Shown here piece after piece: positions 27,549 to 37,324 of a DNA stretch of 64,000 nucleotides. The stretch comes from Pseudofrankia coriaricola (GTDB lineage: Bacteria > Actinomycetota > Actinomycetes > Frankiales > Frankiaceae). Position numbers and translations under genes: made by a program. The first letter of the stretch is position 1, and each line of letters begins with the position of its first letter. The stretch lies in assembly GCF_001854805.1 (NCBI RefSeq), contig NZ_MBLO01000243.1, positions 97,873 to 161,872 of the forward strand. The letters run 5' to 3'. The notes under the pieces are model-generated. The model had not been told where the DNA came from. It made no database searches and was given only the letters and a program-made list of their open reading frames with translations.

Positions 27549-30284
27549 TCAGGCTCCTTCGCCGCGCTCGCCGCGCCCGCCGGTCGGGACGAGGTCGCCC
27601 ACGTCCTGGCCGCGCGCGTCGGCGGCGCGGATCTCCGCCGCTATGTCGGTGAGTCCGTAGATGCGCAGTCCCGGCTTCCAGACGCTGGCATCGGCGACGA
27701 CCCGGACCCGTCCCGGGCCGCGCAGGACCTCGCGGATGTGCGCCTCGATGGTCATCTCGCCGTCCTCGGCGAGGATCTGGCCCCGGTACCGCCAGCTCAT
27801 CGGCAGGCCGGTCGGCAGGACGAACACCGGTTCGTCGAGCCCGTCGGCCAGGCCGGTGTCGACCATCCACTCCTGGATCGCCTGGATGACGGCCTCGATG
27901 CCAAGCGAGCCGGGCATCACCGGGTCGAGCCAGAAGTGCCGGGAGAAGAACCAGTCGTCGGCGCGTACCTCGCGGGTCGCGTGCAGGTAGCCGCGCCCGT
28001 GGTCGCCGCCGCCGTCGACGACGGTGACCTCGTCGAGCAGCGCCATCGCGCCGGTCGCGCACAGCGGCGCGCCGGCCGCGCGGCGGCCGGCCACGTCGAT
28101 GGTGCGCGCCGCCGCGGCGGGCGGCCGGGTCCGCTCCAGCCACGTCGGCACGTGGTCGCCGCCGTCGAGGCCGTTCTGGTTGGCCAGGGTGGTGTCGTTG
28201 AAGAAGCCGAACAGCGACTCGCCGGCGTAGAACGGCTCGCCGTCGACGGCCAGCTCGTAGGAGAAGTTCTGCAGGACCGCGCCGGTCAGCACGGTGGTGG
28301 ACAGCAGCGTTGAGGTCTGGCGGATCGTGCGCCCGGCGAGGTCGACGTCGCGCAGCAGCGTCGCGGTGCCGTCGAGGTTGCGCAGGCAGTACTGCTCGTC
28401 CGGGGCGGTCAGGGTGGCGCCCAGGTAGTAGCCGAGCATGAGCGCCGACTGCAGCGACGTCTCCATGTGGATGACGTTGGGCATCGTCGGCGTGGCGCTG
28501 TCGGCGTAGTACCAGGCGTCGGCCGGCGAGTCGTACTCGGTGACGGCGGTCGCGCCGCCGCCGAGCTCGCCGCGCCGCCCCTGGACGGACATGAACCGGT
28601 CGACGAGGCGCAGGCCGCCGCCCGGCAGCCGGCAGGCGCGCCGGCCCATCGAGGAGGCGAACTCGGGCCCGAGCGCGATGGCGAGGTCGCCGCGGGCGCC
28701 GTGCGCCATGTGCAGCTCCCCGAGCAGCGCCCTGGTCCCGTCGGGGCCGCGCCGGCCGAGGAAGCCGGGCACCTCCCCGCCGGTGAGCGGGGCGATGGGC
28801 GCGCCGGGAGCCTCGCGGACGGCGACGGCCATCCCCCGCACGGTCGCGACCGGCCGCCCGCCGGCAAGCAGCGCCACGTCGCCGCGCAGCCACGGCCGCG
28901 GCACCAGGTCGACGTCGGTGACGGTCAGCTCCAGCTCCACCTCGGGCCCGGCCGTGTCGAACCCGGCGGCGCCAAGCCCGGCGGTGTCGTGGATCTCGAC
29001 GTCCGCGAAGCCGATCCCGTCGGGAAGCACAAGGCGCGGGTCGGGCAGCGCGACGTCCAGGTGGCTGTCGGCCATCACCAGGTGCAGGCCCAGGTAGAGC
29101 GCGAAGACCGAGACGGCCTGCCAGGCGGCGTCCAGCGCCCACAGCGCCGTGTCCGCGCCAGGCACACCGGCCGGCGGTACTGGCGACGCCGCCGCGCGCA
29201 GCAGGCCACGGCCGAGCTGACCGCCGCGCGGCGCGAGCTCGGTGACGGCGGCGAGCGGCCACGGCCCGGCGAGGCGGATCGCGGGATTCGCGCCTTCCTG
29301 GTCGTAGGCAGCGCCGAGGACACCCGCGACGTCGCCCCGCGCGAGCTGTCCCAGCGCCGCCGCGTCGAGCATGTTCACGGCCGCGCGGGCGAGCGGCTTG
29401 AACGCCGGCTCCGTCCAACGCGGTGTCCACGCGTACGGCCCCGGCTCCCGGCTGGCGGGCCGGGTGACCGCACCGCCCGCGCCGCCGCGCGCCGCTGGGC
29501 GGTCGACGCCCGCGGTGGCCAGCGACAGCAGGCAGTCGGTCACCTGGACGATCGGCCCGGACGGCCCGTCGATCCGCATCTCGACGGTGAGGCCGGCGTC
29601 GGTGCCGCCCGTGCCGGCCGCACCGGCGACGCCGCCGGCGGTCCGGGTCGTCGCGTGCAGCCACAGCCGCTCACCGGCCGCGGGCAGCGGGCCCAGGGCC
29701 CGCACAGTCGCACGGGTCAGTTCGAGACCGCCCGGCGGGAGGCTGGCGAGGTGCGCCGACCGGGCGGCAAGCTCCGCCCAGGCGGCTCGCAGCAGCGCGG
29801 GCAGCGTCAGCCAGCCGCCGGTGTCCGCCGGCATGGCCGGGGTGAGTTCGGTCGCCACTGTGATCTCGGCCGGCAGAGCGACCCGCGGCTCGATGACCGG
29901 AGGTTCGATGACGGGCGGCCTGACGGCCGTGGTGGCCGTCGACGGCACGGGCGCGGAGACCGCCTCGCGCAGCAGCGTCAATGCCTGGTCGGCGAACGCG
30001 GTCTGGACTCGCAGCGCCGAAGCGTGCGCGGCGACCAGCCCCCTACGCAGCTGGCCCACCAGCTCGGCCGCCAGGTCACCCCGTTCGCCCGACGCCGGGT
30101 CCCCGCTGGCCATATCGGCGGGCTCGCCCGCGCTGTCGTCCCAGCTTGGAGCGCCGCCGGTGACGGCGGTCCAGACGCTCGGGTCGGCCGGGTCGCCGTC
30201 GAAGGCGAGCTCGTCGAGGACATCCAGGGCCGCGGCACCGCCGCGGTCCGCGTGCGCCGCGCTTGTGATGGTCGGGCTGGTCAC
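27549..30284 (-). CDS. Multi-hotdog dehydratase protein (PfaC-like DH region without KS-CLF)
   Basis: A 911-aa protein. A helical N-terminus (aa 79-108) resembles a helix in the synthase. Residues about 160-490 look like a divergent double hotdog. Residues 540-700 match the first FabA-like DH of PfaC ('PADAWYYADSATPTMPNVI', no catalytic His). Residues 740-885 match the second, active-looking DH ('WFFSRHFWLDPVMPGSLGIEA', His783 and Asp787). In PUFA synthases these DH domains follow a KS and a chain-length factor in PfaC. Here the KS-CLF part is absent, so dehydration is a separate protein. The GTG start at 30284 lies 2 bases after the synthase stop, with GGAGG inside that gene. Confidence 0.88.
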   Translation of the reverse strand: MTSPTITSAAHADRGGAAALDVLDELAFDGDPADPSVWTAVTGGAPSWDDSAGEPADMASGDPASGERGDLAAELVGQLRRGLVAAHASALRVQTAFADQALTLLREAVSAPVPSTATTAVRPPVIEPPVIEPRVALPAEITVATELTPAMPADTGGWLTLPALLRAAWAELAARSAHLASLPPGGLELTRATVRALGPLPAAGERLWLHATTRTAGGVAGAAGTGGTDAGLTVEMRIDGPSGPIVQVTDCLLSLATAGVDRPAARGGAGGAVTRPASREPGPYAWTPRWTEPAFKPLARAAVNMLDAAALGQLARGDVAGVLGAAYDQEGANPAIRLAGPWPLAAVTELAPRGGQLGRGLLRAAASPVPPAGVPGADTALWALDAAWQAVSVFALYLGLHLVMADSHLDVALPDPRLVLPDGIGFADVEIHDTAGLGAAGFDTAGPEVELELTVTDVDLVPRPWLRGDVALLAGGRPVATVRGMAVAVREAPGAPIAPLTGGEVPGFLGRRGPDGTRALLGELHMAHGARGDLAIALGPEFASSMGRRACRLPGGGLRLVDRFMSVQGRRGELGGGATAVTEYDSPADAWYYADSATPTMPNVIHMETSLQSALMLGYYLGATLTAPDEQYCLRNLDGTATLLRDVDLAGRTIRQTSTLLSTTVLTGAVLQNFSYELAVDGEPFYAGESLFGFFNDTTLANQNGLDGGDHVPTWLERTRPPAAAARTIDVAGRRAAGAPLCATGAMALLDEVTVVDGGGDHGRGYLHATREVRADDWFFSRHFWLDPVMPGSLGIEAVIQAIQEWMVDTGLADGLDEPVFVLPTGLPMSWRYRGQILAEDGEMTIEAHIREVLRGPGRVRVVADASVWKPGLRIYGLTDIAAEIRAADARGQDVGDLVPTGGRGERGEGA
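29961..30050 (-). other. Putative docking helix in dehydratase protein
   Basis: Residues 79-108 align without gaps with residues 1094-1123 of the synthase. Ten of 30 positions are identical, including a His and a Gln seven residues apart and a shared Leu-Leu-Arg-x-Ala end. A matching helix in two subunits suggests an interaction element. Confidence 0.4.
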
Positions 30285-30286
30285 CG

Positions 30287-33200
30287 TCAGGCCTCCGTCC
30301 GGGCGTCGCGTCGGCGAGCCGCCGCGCGGATGTGCTCGGCCATGTCGGGCGTAGGCACGAGCGAGACCTCCGAGAGCCGCTGCAGCACAAGCCCATCCGG
30401 GCGGTATGCCGTGACCGTCACCGTCACGCCCGACGAGCGGGGCCGCAGGTCGTCGACGACGGTGACGAACGGATCATCGTCGGGCAGCGGCGCGAACAGC
30501 TCGGCCCGGCCGATGCCCAGGGGCAGGCAGCCCATGTCGCCGAGGTACCAGCGGCCGAGCAGCGACGCGGCGGCCACCAGGACGTCGGCGAGGCCGGGGC
30601 TGTGCAGCGCGCCGGCGAACGCGCCGGCCGCGAGCGGCGTCTCGGCGAGCTGGCACTCGACGACGAGCCGGGTCCGCTCGCGGACGAGGATCCGACGGAT
30701 GCCGGCGAGCCGCGGACCGTGCGAGAGGACGCCCTCGGCGTAGACCCAGGACGCGTCGGTCGCGTCAGCGGGCGGCCACGGCATGACCGGCGGCCAGGCG
30801 CCGGCGGTGGGTGCCGGCGCAGGCAGCGGCGCGGGAGCGAGGAGCAGCGTCGCGGCGTAGTGCGAGGGGGGCAGCGCCGTGCCGCCATCACCACGGACCA
30901 CCGCGCGCACCCGCGCGGGCGAGCCGGGGCGTGCGTCGGCGGCGGCGGGCCGGCCTGGCTGGACGTCCAGCCAGTAGTCGCGGCGGTGCGAGCCGTCGAA
31001 CACGACGCCCTTGTGCACCTCGTAGTCCTCCGCGCCGACCACCCGCAGGCCCGGCACCGCCCGCTCGACACCGTTGATCAACCAGCCGAGGCCGGCGGTC
31101 GCCGGCAGAACCGGTGACGGGCCGATCTGGTGGTCGTCGATCACCGGGTCCGTCTCCAGCCCGGCCAGCGATCTGTGGGCGATGAACGGCACCGAAGCGG
31201 CGAGCCGGCGTTCCCAGGCGGTCGCGACGGCCGGGCCCATGGGGGTGTCAGCCGGCCCGGTCAGCGGCGAGGCGGCGCCGACCACCACGGCGGCCTGCCG
31301 GCCGGTGCCGTCGAGGAGCTCCGCGACGAAGCGCGCGGCCGCGTCGGCCGGTTCGAGCAGCGTGACGCCCCTGGCAAGGAAAAGCTCCCGAAGGTCGGCG
31401 CCGACCATGCCTGCGTCCCACGCGCCCCAGTTCACGGCGACCACCCGGCCGTCCAGCCGGCGGCGGGCGGTGGCGGCGAGGCGGGTGAGGGCCTCGTTCG
31501 CCGCCGCGTAGTCGGCCTGGCCCGGGTTGCCGAACGCGCCCGCCACCGAGCCGAACAGCACCAGGTGGCGCAGCGGGGCGTCGCGCAGCGCGGTGAGCAC
31601 CGACGACAGCCCGGCGAGCTTCGGGGTGAGCACGGCGCGGACCGCCGCGGGCGACTTGTCGGCCAGCAGCGCGTCGGCGAGCGCCCCCGCGCCATGGACG
31701 ACGCCGGTCGCCCGCTCGCGCCACGGCGCCAGCGCCTGGGCGGTGGCGGCCGGGTCGGCGATGTCCACGGCCAGGTAGTGGGCGCTCGCGCCGGCCGAGG
31801 CCAGGGCCGCCAGTGTGGCGCGCACCTCGCGGGACGCGGTGACCCGCCGGGCGGCCGCGTCCACCGCCGGCAGGTCGAGCGCGCCGCCGGCGGCGCGGGT
31901 CGCGGCGACGAGTGCCGCCTTGAGCCGGTCGTCGGACACGCCCTGGGCCCAGTCCGGGTCGTCCTCCTGTTCCGTCCGGCCGAGCAGGACCAGCTCGGCC
32001 GGGCAGGCCACGGCCAGCGCCTCGACGCAGCGGGCGGTGATGCCGCGCGCCCCGCCGGTGACGACGAGCACGTCTGACCCGTCGACCGGCGGCCGGTCGT
32101 CGCCGTCGACGACGACATCCGGCCGCGTCTGGCCCCGCGAGCCGTCACCCGCGGACAGATAACTGGGAGCCCAGCGCAGACCGTCCTCGCCGACTCCGAC
32201 CTCGACGACATCTCTGGCGACGTCGGTGACCTCCCGCAGGACCGCGCCGGTGAACGCCGCCGCGTCGAGAGCGGGATGGACGTCGACCGCCCGGCAGAAG
32301 ATCTCGGGCGCCTCCTGGACCAGGGTCTTCACCAGGCCCGCGACGCCGCCCGTCATGGCGGCCGCCGCCGGGGCGTCACCCCGGTGGCCGAGCGCGCCGT
32401 CGAGCCGGGTCACGGCCACGAACGCCGCGCGCCGGCCAGCCGCCGCGGTCGTGCGCAGCGCGTCGACCAGCCGGCCGGCGATGAGCACGGCGTCGGCGAG
32501 CCTCCGGGTGGCGCTCACCGCGCCCGGCTGGTCGACGAGAGCGCCCTCGGCGCGGCTGTCGAGGCCGGTCGGCTCGACGAGGAGCAGGCAGAGGTCGAGG
32601 CGCGTGAAGTCCTCGACGGCGGCGAGGGCGGCCTCCGCGTCACCGCCGTCCCAGCCGGCGAGCCCGGTGCTGGTATGACCGGGGTCCGCGTCCAGCGGCA
32701 GGTTGGTCGCGCCGACGGTGACGACGTCGACGCGCAGCCCTTCGGCCTCCAGGCGACGGGCGAGCCTGGAGGCGGGGCTGTCACCGGTGTCGTCCGCCTC
32801 GGACGCGGCGGCGGCCCTGCCGCCGAGGTTGATGATGAGCGCGCGTGCTCCGGTGCCGAACGGAATGTCGAGTGGGTCGGCGGCGGGTATACGCCGCAGC
32901 GCCAACGGCATCCGTTCGACCACGGCCGCCGCCGCGGCGGCGCTGTCGTCGGCGGCGTCGCGAGGCTGGCCGGCGCCGCCGGCTGCCGGCGAGGCCGGGA
33001 CTGGCCGCGAGGAGGGCGCGACGGCGGGCGGCACGGCGGCGGGCACCGCCGCCGGCGTCCCGGCTGTGAGCCCGAGGCCGTCGGTCAGGAAGCTGGCCAC
33101 GTCGGCGAGCGTGCGCAGCTCGGCGAGCCGCTCCGGACCCACCGCCGGCACACCCGGGAACCGGTCCTGAAGCGCACCCAGAATCTGCACCCGCTTGATC

Positions 33201-36200
33201 GAGTCGACACCCAGATCCGACTCCAACGCCATCGACGGATCCAGCACATCCACCGGATAGCCCGTCTTCCCCGCCACCACCTCAGCAACCGCCGCGGACA
33301 CCGTCGCCGAATCCACAGCCGGAGCCGCGGCAGTCGGCAAGCTCGCCGGCGCGGGGCGGTCGAGCAGGTCGGTCGCTCCCGCCGGCAGCCAGCTCTCCAA
33401 GGCCGAGGCCGTGGGTGCCGCCACGTCAGGGTCCGGACCGGCGGCGGGGTGCGTGCTCGGCGCGTGCCCGTTGGACGAGCCGTTCAGGTAGCCGCCGGCC
33501 GACGGTCCGGCCTGGGCAGGGATCGCATGGGTGAGACTGGCCGCCACCGGTGGCTGGCCGATGCCACTGGGCTGGTCGCCGTGTGGGCCGCCGTCGCCGA
33601 CCAGCCCGTTTCCGGATCGGCCGGCGGACAGGCCACCCGCCGCCGACCCGCCGGCGGACAGGCCGGTCGCGACCGCTCCGCTGGGCGCGAGGGTGGCGAG
33701 CGACGCGAGGATCTCGTTGACGCGCACATGCGCGTCGCCGGTGGCAAGGCTCTGGTGAGCCACGGCCTGCGCGGCGAGCCCGATCTCCTGACCGGCCACG
33801 CCGTCGCCAGGGGCCTGGCGCAGCAGGTCGACGAGCCCTTCGGCGACCCGCAGCTGGCCCTCGATGAACTGGCCGTGCAGCGCGAGGTGGTCCCGCGCGA
33901 GCGTGCTCAGTTCCGCCGCCGCGGCGGCGGAACCCGCCGGCCCCGCGGCGCCGGCGGCGAACGCGGCGACGGGGCCCGGCTCAGGCGTGGCCGCGGTGGC
34001 CGCGGGCACCATCGCTCCCGGCGCGGATGTCCACTCGGGCACGAGCGCCGGCTCCGGCCGCACAGGCGGCGTCGCCACCGGCGTCGCGTCCACCAAAGTC
34101 GCCACGGCCGAAGCCGCGGCGGCCGGCATCTCCACGGCGGGCGGCGCCGGCGCCGGGATCGCGGCGAGCTGGCGGCTGGCCGCGATCGGCGCGAGCGCGG
34201 TCACGGCATCGCGGTAGGCCTGGCGGCGCGACTCGGAGACGTGGTTGGCGCCGGTCAGGGTGACCGTCAGGCCGGTCGGCTCCGGCCGCGCGGCGAGCGG
34301 GGCCGCGTACCGGTTCAGGCCGGTCAGCTCGACCCCGAGCACGGCCAGGCGGACGGCGGCGGCCAGCAGGCTCGCCGCGCCGTCGCCACCGCGTCCGGCG
34401 TCGACCGCGACCGCGACGACGTCGTCGCCGAGGGTACGGCGGACCAGGCCGGTCAGTACCTGGCCGGGGCCGACCTCGACGAACACGTCGACGCCGGCCG
34501 CGCGCAGCGCGGTGAGGCCGGCGGCGAACTCCACCGGGTTGCGTAGCTGCTCCGCGAGCACCTGGCTGTTGGCCACGGGGTCGGGGCCGTAATCCGCGCC
34601 GGCCGTGTTGGCGTACACCGGGGTGGCCGGCCGCGCGATGGTGACCTCGGCGAGGTCGGCGGCGAACCGGTCGACAGCGTGCTCGACGAGGCGGGTGTGG
34701 AAGGCGGCGGCGACCGGCAGCCGGCGGGCGTCCAGCCCGTGCGTGCCGGTGGCGGCGACAAATGCCTCGATGGCGGCGGTCGGGCCGCCGACGACCACCT
34801 GGTCCGGGGCGTTGTGGTTGCAGACGACCACGTCCGGGTGCTCGGCGAGCGCGGCGACGACCTCGTCACGGGAGGCCCGGACGGCGGCCATCGTGCCCGG
34901 GTCGAACCCGGTGTCGCCGACAGCGCCCGTGCCCGTGCCGCCGTCAGCGGCGGGCGGCGCCATCGCCTGGCCGCGGGCCCGCGCCAGCCGGAAGAAGTCG
35001 TCGGCGCTGATCGCGTCGGCCGCCCACAGGGCGGTCAGCTCGCCGAAGCTGTGCCCGAGCAGCCCCGACGGGCGCAGGCCGAGCTCGCGCAGGAACTGGA
35101 AGTGTCCGGCGGACAGGGCTCCGATCGCCGGCTGGGCGTACTCGGTCCTGGTCAGCGTGGCCTCGGCGGCACGCGCCTCGGCCTCGTCGAAGGTCGGCGC
35201 GGGGAACACGGCGCGGGCCAGTGTGGGCTCCGCGCCGGCGAAGTGGGCGTTCGCCGCGTCGAACGCGGCCAGCACCGGCGGAACATCGATGGCCGCCGCG
35301 CCGCCCATCCCGACGTACTGGCTGCCCTGACCGGCGAACAGCACGCCGACTGTGGGGTTCGCGAGCGCCGCCCGGCGGTAGTGGACGCCGCGCGGGTGCG
35401 ACCAGGCGTCGGCGTCCGGCCGGCTGGCCAACTGCTCGACGGCGAGCGCCCGCAGCGCGTCGGCGTCCTCGAGGGTGCGGGCGACGAAGCCGACGCGGGC
35501 GGCGGACGCCGGGACGGTGTCGTCACCGTTCGGCTCGCCCCCGGACCGGAGCAGCTCGCCGAGCGCGGCGGGCGTCGGCGCGTGCCACAGGTAGGCGCGG
35601 GCGGCACCGTGCAGGGCGGGCGCGACCGGCGTCGCGGCCGTCGCGTCGCCGGCGCCAGCCGTGGCGGCGTACTCCTCGAGGACGACGTGGAAGTTGGTCC
35701 CGCCGAAGCCCATCGCGGAGGCGGCGGCGCGGCGGCGGCCGAGCACCGGGTCGAGCACCCAGGGCCGCGTGCTGGTGTTCGCGTACAGCGGCGAGTCCGC
35801 GGCGGCGAGCACCTTGTTCGGCGCCGACACGTTGATCGTCGGCGGTAGCAGCCGGTGGCGCAGCGCGAGCGACAGCTTGATCAGGCTCGCGGCGCCCGCT
35901 GCCCCCTTCGTGTGCCCGATCTGCGACTTCACGCTGCCGACCGCCGCCGATCGGGGCCGCGCGCCCGCCTCGGTGAGCACGGTCGAGAGCGCGGTCAGCT
36001 CGGTCTGGTCGCCGACGGCGGTGCCGGTCGCGTGGGCCTCGAACAGCTCGACCGTGGCGGGGCTGACCCCGGCGTCCGCGTAGGCGCGGCGCAGCGCCCG
36101 CAGTTGGCCCTCGGCGCGCGGCGCGTAGATGCTGGTGAACCGGCCGTCGCTGGACGACCCGAGGCCGCGGATCACCGCGTAGACGCGGTCGCCGTCGCGC

Positions 36201-37180
36201 TCGGCGTCGGCCAGCCGCTTGAGCGCGAGGATCCCGATGCCCTCGCCGACAAGGGTGCCATCGGCCTCGGCGTCGAACGGGCTGATCTTGTCGGTCCGGG
36301 ACAACGCCTGGGTCTTGCTGAAGCACATGTAACTGAAGATCGTGTTCTCGGTGTCGCAGCCGCCGGTGAGCATGAGGTCGGCGCGGTGGTCGAGCAGCTC
36401 ACCGATCGCGGCGCGCACGGCGGTCAGCGCGCTCGCGCAGGCCGAGTCGACGGTGTAGTTCGTGCCGCCGAGGTCGAGGCGGTTGGCGATCCGGCCGGCG
36501 ATGACGTTGCCGAGCAGGCCCGGGAAGGTGTTCTCCTCCCACGGCGGGAACGCCTCGGCGAACGCGGTGGCGACGGAGGCGGCCTCGTCGTTGTTCAGTC
36601 CGGCGGCCCGGGCGACCTCGCGCACGACCGGGCTCTCCAGGCGGGCGGCGAGCGGGTGGGCGAGCGACGTCGGCCCGGTCACCCCGAGGACGACGCCGGT
36701 GCGCTCGGAGTCGTACCAGCCCGAGCCGGGCGCCCCGGCGTCGGCGAGCGCGTCGCGGGCGACGAGCAGGCTCAGCAGCTGGACGACGCCGGTCACGTCG
36801 AGCTGGTTCGGTGGGACGCCGAACTCCATCGGGGAGAACGGCGTCGGCGGCAGGAAGCCTCCGCGCAGAGCGTAGGTGTGGTCCGGCACCTTGGGGTCCG
36901 GCGCGTAGTAGTCGTCCGGCCGCCAGTGGGTCGCCGGCACCTCGGTCACGCAGTCGACGGCGTCGACGACGTTGCTCCAGAACTCCCGGACGTCGCGCGC
37001 CAGGGGAAACAGCCCGGCAAGCCCGACGATGGCGATCGGATTGTTCGCGAGCCGTCGGTCCTCGGGTCGGTCGGCCTCGTGCACGAGCTTCCCTCTTTCG
37101 GTTGCCGCGAGCGGCGGCTGACGGTCCAACTCGGTCTGATAGAGGTTTTCGTGGCTAGCGGCGGGCGTCGACGCGCTCAT
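30287..37180 (-). CDS. PfaA/HglE-like iterative type I polyketide synthase (KS-AT-ACP-KR-DH)
   Basis: A 2297-aa synthase. KS (about aa 47-505) has Cys248 ('VDSACASAL'), His383 ('EAHATGT') and His423 ('IGHTKGAAG'). AT (about 610-920) has Ser711 in 'GHSFGE' and His828. A long linker with a helical part (1091-1165) leads to a single ACP (about 1290-1366) with Ser1327 in 'DLGVDSIKR'. KR (about 1703-1968) has 'VTGGARGI', Ser1878 and Tyr1891. A C-terminal dehydratase-like domain (about 1995-2290) has 'DPVIDDHQIGPSPVLPA' with His2017. This order is that of PUFA-synthase PfaA and heterocyst-glycolipid HglE, but PfaA proteins carry several tandem ACPs and this has one. It leads the six-gene operon. 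The product is probably a long-chain lipid, of unknown structure. Confidence 0.93.
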   Translation of the reverse strand: MSASTPAASHENLYQTELDRQPPLAATERGKLVHEADRPEDRRLANNPIAIVGLAGLFPLARDVREFWSNVVDAVDCVTEVPATHWRPDDYYAPDPKVPDHTYALRGGFLPPTPFSPMEFGVPPNQLDVTGVVQLLSLLVARDALADAGAPGSGWYDSERTGVVLGVTGPTSLAHPLAARLESPVVREVARAAGLNNDEAASVATAFAEAFPPWEENTFPGLLGNVIAGRIANRLDLGGTNYTVDSACASALTAVRAAIGELLDHRADLMLTGGCDTENTIFSYMCFSKTQALSRTDKISPFDAEADGTLVGEGIGILALKRLADAERDGDRVYAVIRGLGSSSDGRFTSIYAPRAEGQLRALRRAYADAGVSPATVELFEAHATGTAVGDQTELTALSTVLTEAGARPRSAAVGSVKSQIGHTKGAAGAASLIKLSLALRHRLLPPTINVSAPNKVLAAADSPLYANTSTRPWVLDPVLGRRRAAASAMGFGGTNFHVVLEEYAATAGAGDATAATPVAPALHGAARAYLWHAPTPAALGELLRSGGEPNGDDTVPASAARVGFVARTLEDADALRALAVEQLASRPDADAWSHPRGVHYRRAALANPTVGVLFAGQGSQYVGMGGAAAIDVPPVLAAFDAANAHFAGAEPTLARAVFPAPTFDEAEARAAEATLTRTEYAQPAIGALSAGHFQFLRELGLRPSGLLGHSFGELTALWAADAISADDFFRLARARGQAMAPPAADGGTGTGAVGDTGFDPGTMAAVRASRDEVVAALAEHPDVVVCNHNAPDQVVVGGPTAAIEAFVAATGTHGLDARRLPVAAAFHTRLVEHAVDRFAADLAEVTIARPATPVYANTAGADYGPDPVANSQVLAEQLRNPVEFAAGLTALRAAGVDVFVEVGPGQVLTGLVRRTLGDDVVAVAVDAGRGGDGAASLLAAAVRLAVLGVELTGLNRYAAPLAARPEPTGLTVTLTGANHVSESRRQAYRDAVTALAPIAASRQLAAIPAPAPPAVEMPAAAASAVATLVDATPVATPPVRPEPALVPEWTSAPGAMVPAATAATPEPGPVAAFAAGAAGPAGSAAAAAELSTLARDHLALHGQFIEGQLRVAEGLVDLLRQAPGDGVAGQEIGLAAQAVAHQSLATGDAHVRVNEILASLATLAPSGAVATGLSAGGSAAGGLSAGRSGNGLVGDGGPHGDQPSGIGQPPVAASLTHAIPAQAGPSAGGYLNGSSNGHAPSTHPAAGPDPDVAAPTASALESWLPAGATDLLDRPAPASLPTAAAPAVDSATVSAAVAEVVAGKTGYPVDVLDPSMALESDLGVDSIKRVQILGALQDRFPGVPAVGPERLAELRTLADVASFLTDGLGLTAGTPAAVPAAVPPAVAPSSRPVPASPAAGGAGQPRDAADDSAAAAAAVVERMPLALRRIPAADPLDIPFGTGARALIINLGGRAAAASEADDTGDSPASRLARRLEAEGLRVDVVTVGATNLPLDADPGHTSTGLAGWDGGDAEAALAAVEDFTRLDLCLLLVEPTGLDSRAEGALVDQPGAVSATRRLADAVLIAGRLVDALRTTAAAGRRAAFVAVTRLDGALGHRGDAPAAAAMTGGVAGLVKTLVQEAPEIFCRAVDVHPALDAAAFTGAVLREVTDVARDVVEVGVGEDGLRWAPSYLSAGDGSRGQTRPDVVVDGDDRPPVDGSDVLVVTGGARGITARCVEALAVACPAELVLLGRTEQEDDPDWAQGVSDDRLKAALVAATRAAGGALDLPAVDAAARRVTASREVRATLAALASAGASAHYLAVDIADPAATAQALAPWRERATGVVHGAGALADALLADKSPAAVRAVLTPKLAGLSSVLTALRDAPLRHLVLFGSVAGAFGNPGQADYAAANEALTRLAATARRRLDGRVVAVNWGAWDAGMVGADLRELFLARGVTLLEPADAAARFVAELLDGTGRQAAVVVGAASPLTGPADTPMGPAVATAWERRLAASVPFIAHRSLAGLETDPVIDDHQIGPSPVLPATAGLGWLINGVERAVPGLRVVGAEDYEVHKGVVFDGSHRRDYWLDVQPGRPAAADARPGSPARVRAVVRGDGGTALPPSHYAATLLLAPAPLPAPAPTAGAWPPVMPWPPADATDASWVYAEGVLSHGPRLAGIRRILVRERTRLVVECQLAETPLAAGAFAGALHSPGLADVLVAAASLLGRWYLGDMGCLPLGIGRAELFAPLPDDDPFVTVVDDLRPRSSGVTVTVTAYRPDGLVLQRLSEVSLVPTPDMAEHIRAAARRRDARTEA
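33812..33901 (-). other. Putative docking helix in synthase linker
   Basis: Residues 1094-1123 ('LARDHLALHGQFIEGQ' and following) form an amphipathic stretch between AT and ACP. It is matched by residues 79-108 of the dehydratase protein with the same His-x6-Gln spacing. Confidence 0.4.
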
Positions 37181-37201
37181 CGCGCCGGGATTCCAGGCAG
37201 A

Positions 37202-37230
37202 GTCTTAGGGTCAGACAAGGCGGCTATCAA
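37202..37230 (-). promoter_or_regulatory. Possible promoter of the synthase operon
   Basis: Read on the minus strand, TTGATA (37230-37225) and TAAGAC (37207-37202) are 17 bases apart and end about 20 bases before the synthase ATG. This stretch is clearly less GC-rich than its surroundings. The -10 is a poor match, so this is tentative. Confidence 0.3.
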
Positions 37231-37324
37231 TATCGGTGGCCCGAACACTCGATCGGGGCTGCCTATCGCGCGTGCTGAACGTCCCCAAAAGGCCCGCTCG
37301 TGGCTTCCTGTAATTCGGGCCACA

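Noticed and set aside
28467..30743. A 758-codon plus-strand frame opposite the dehydratase gene
   Set aside because: Shadow frame rich in Arg and Gly. The minus strand carries the FabA-like motifs.
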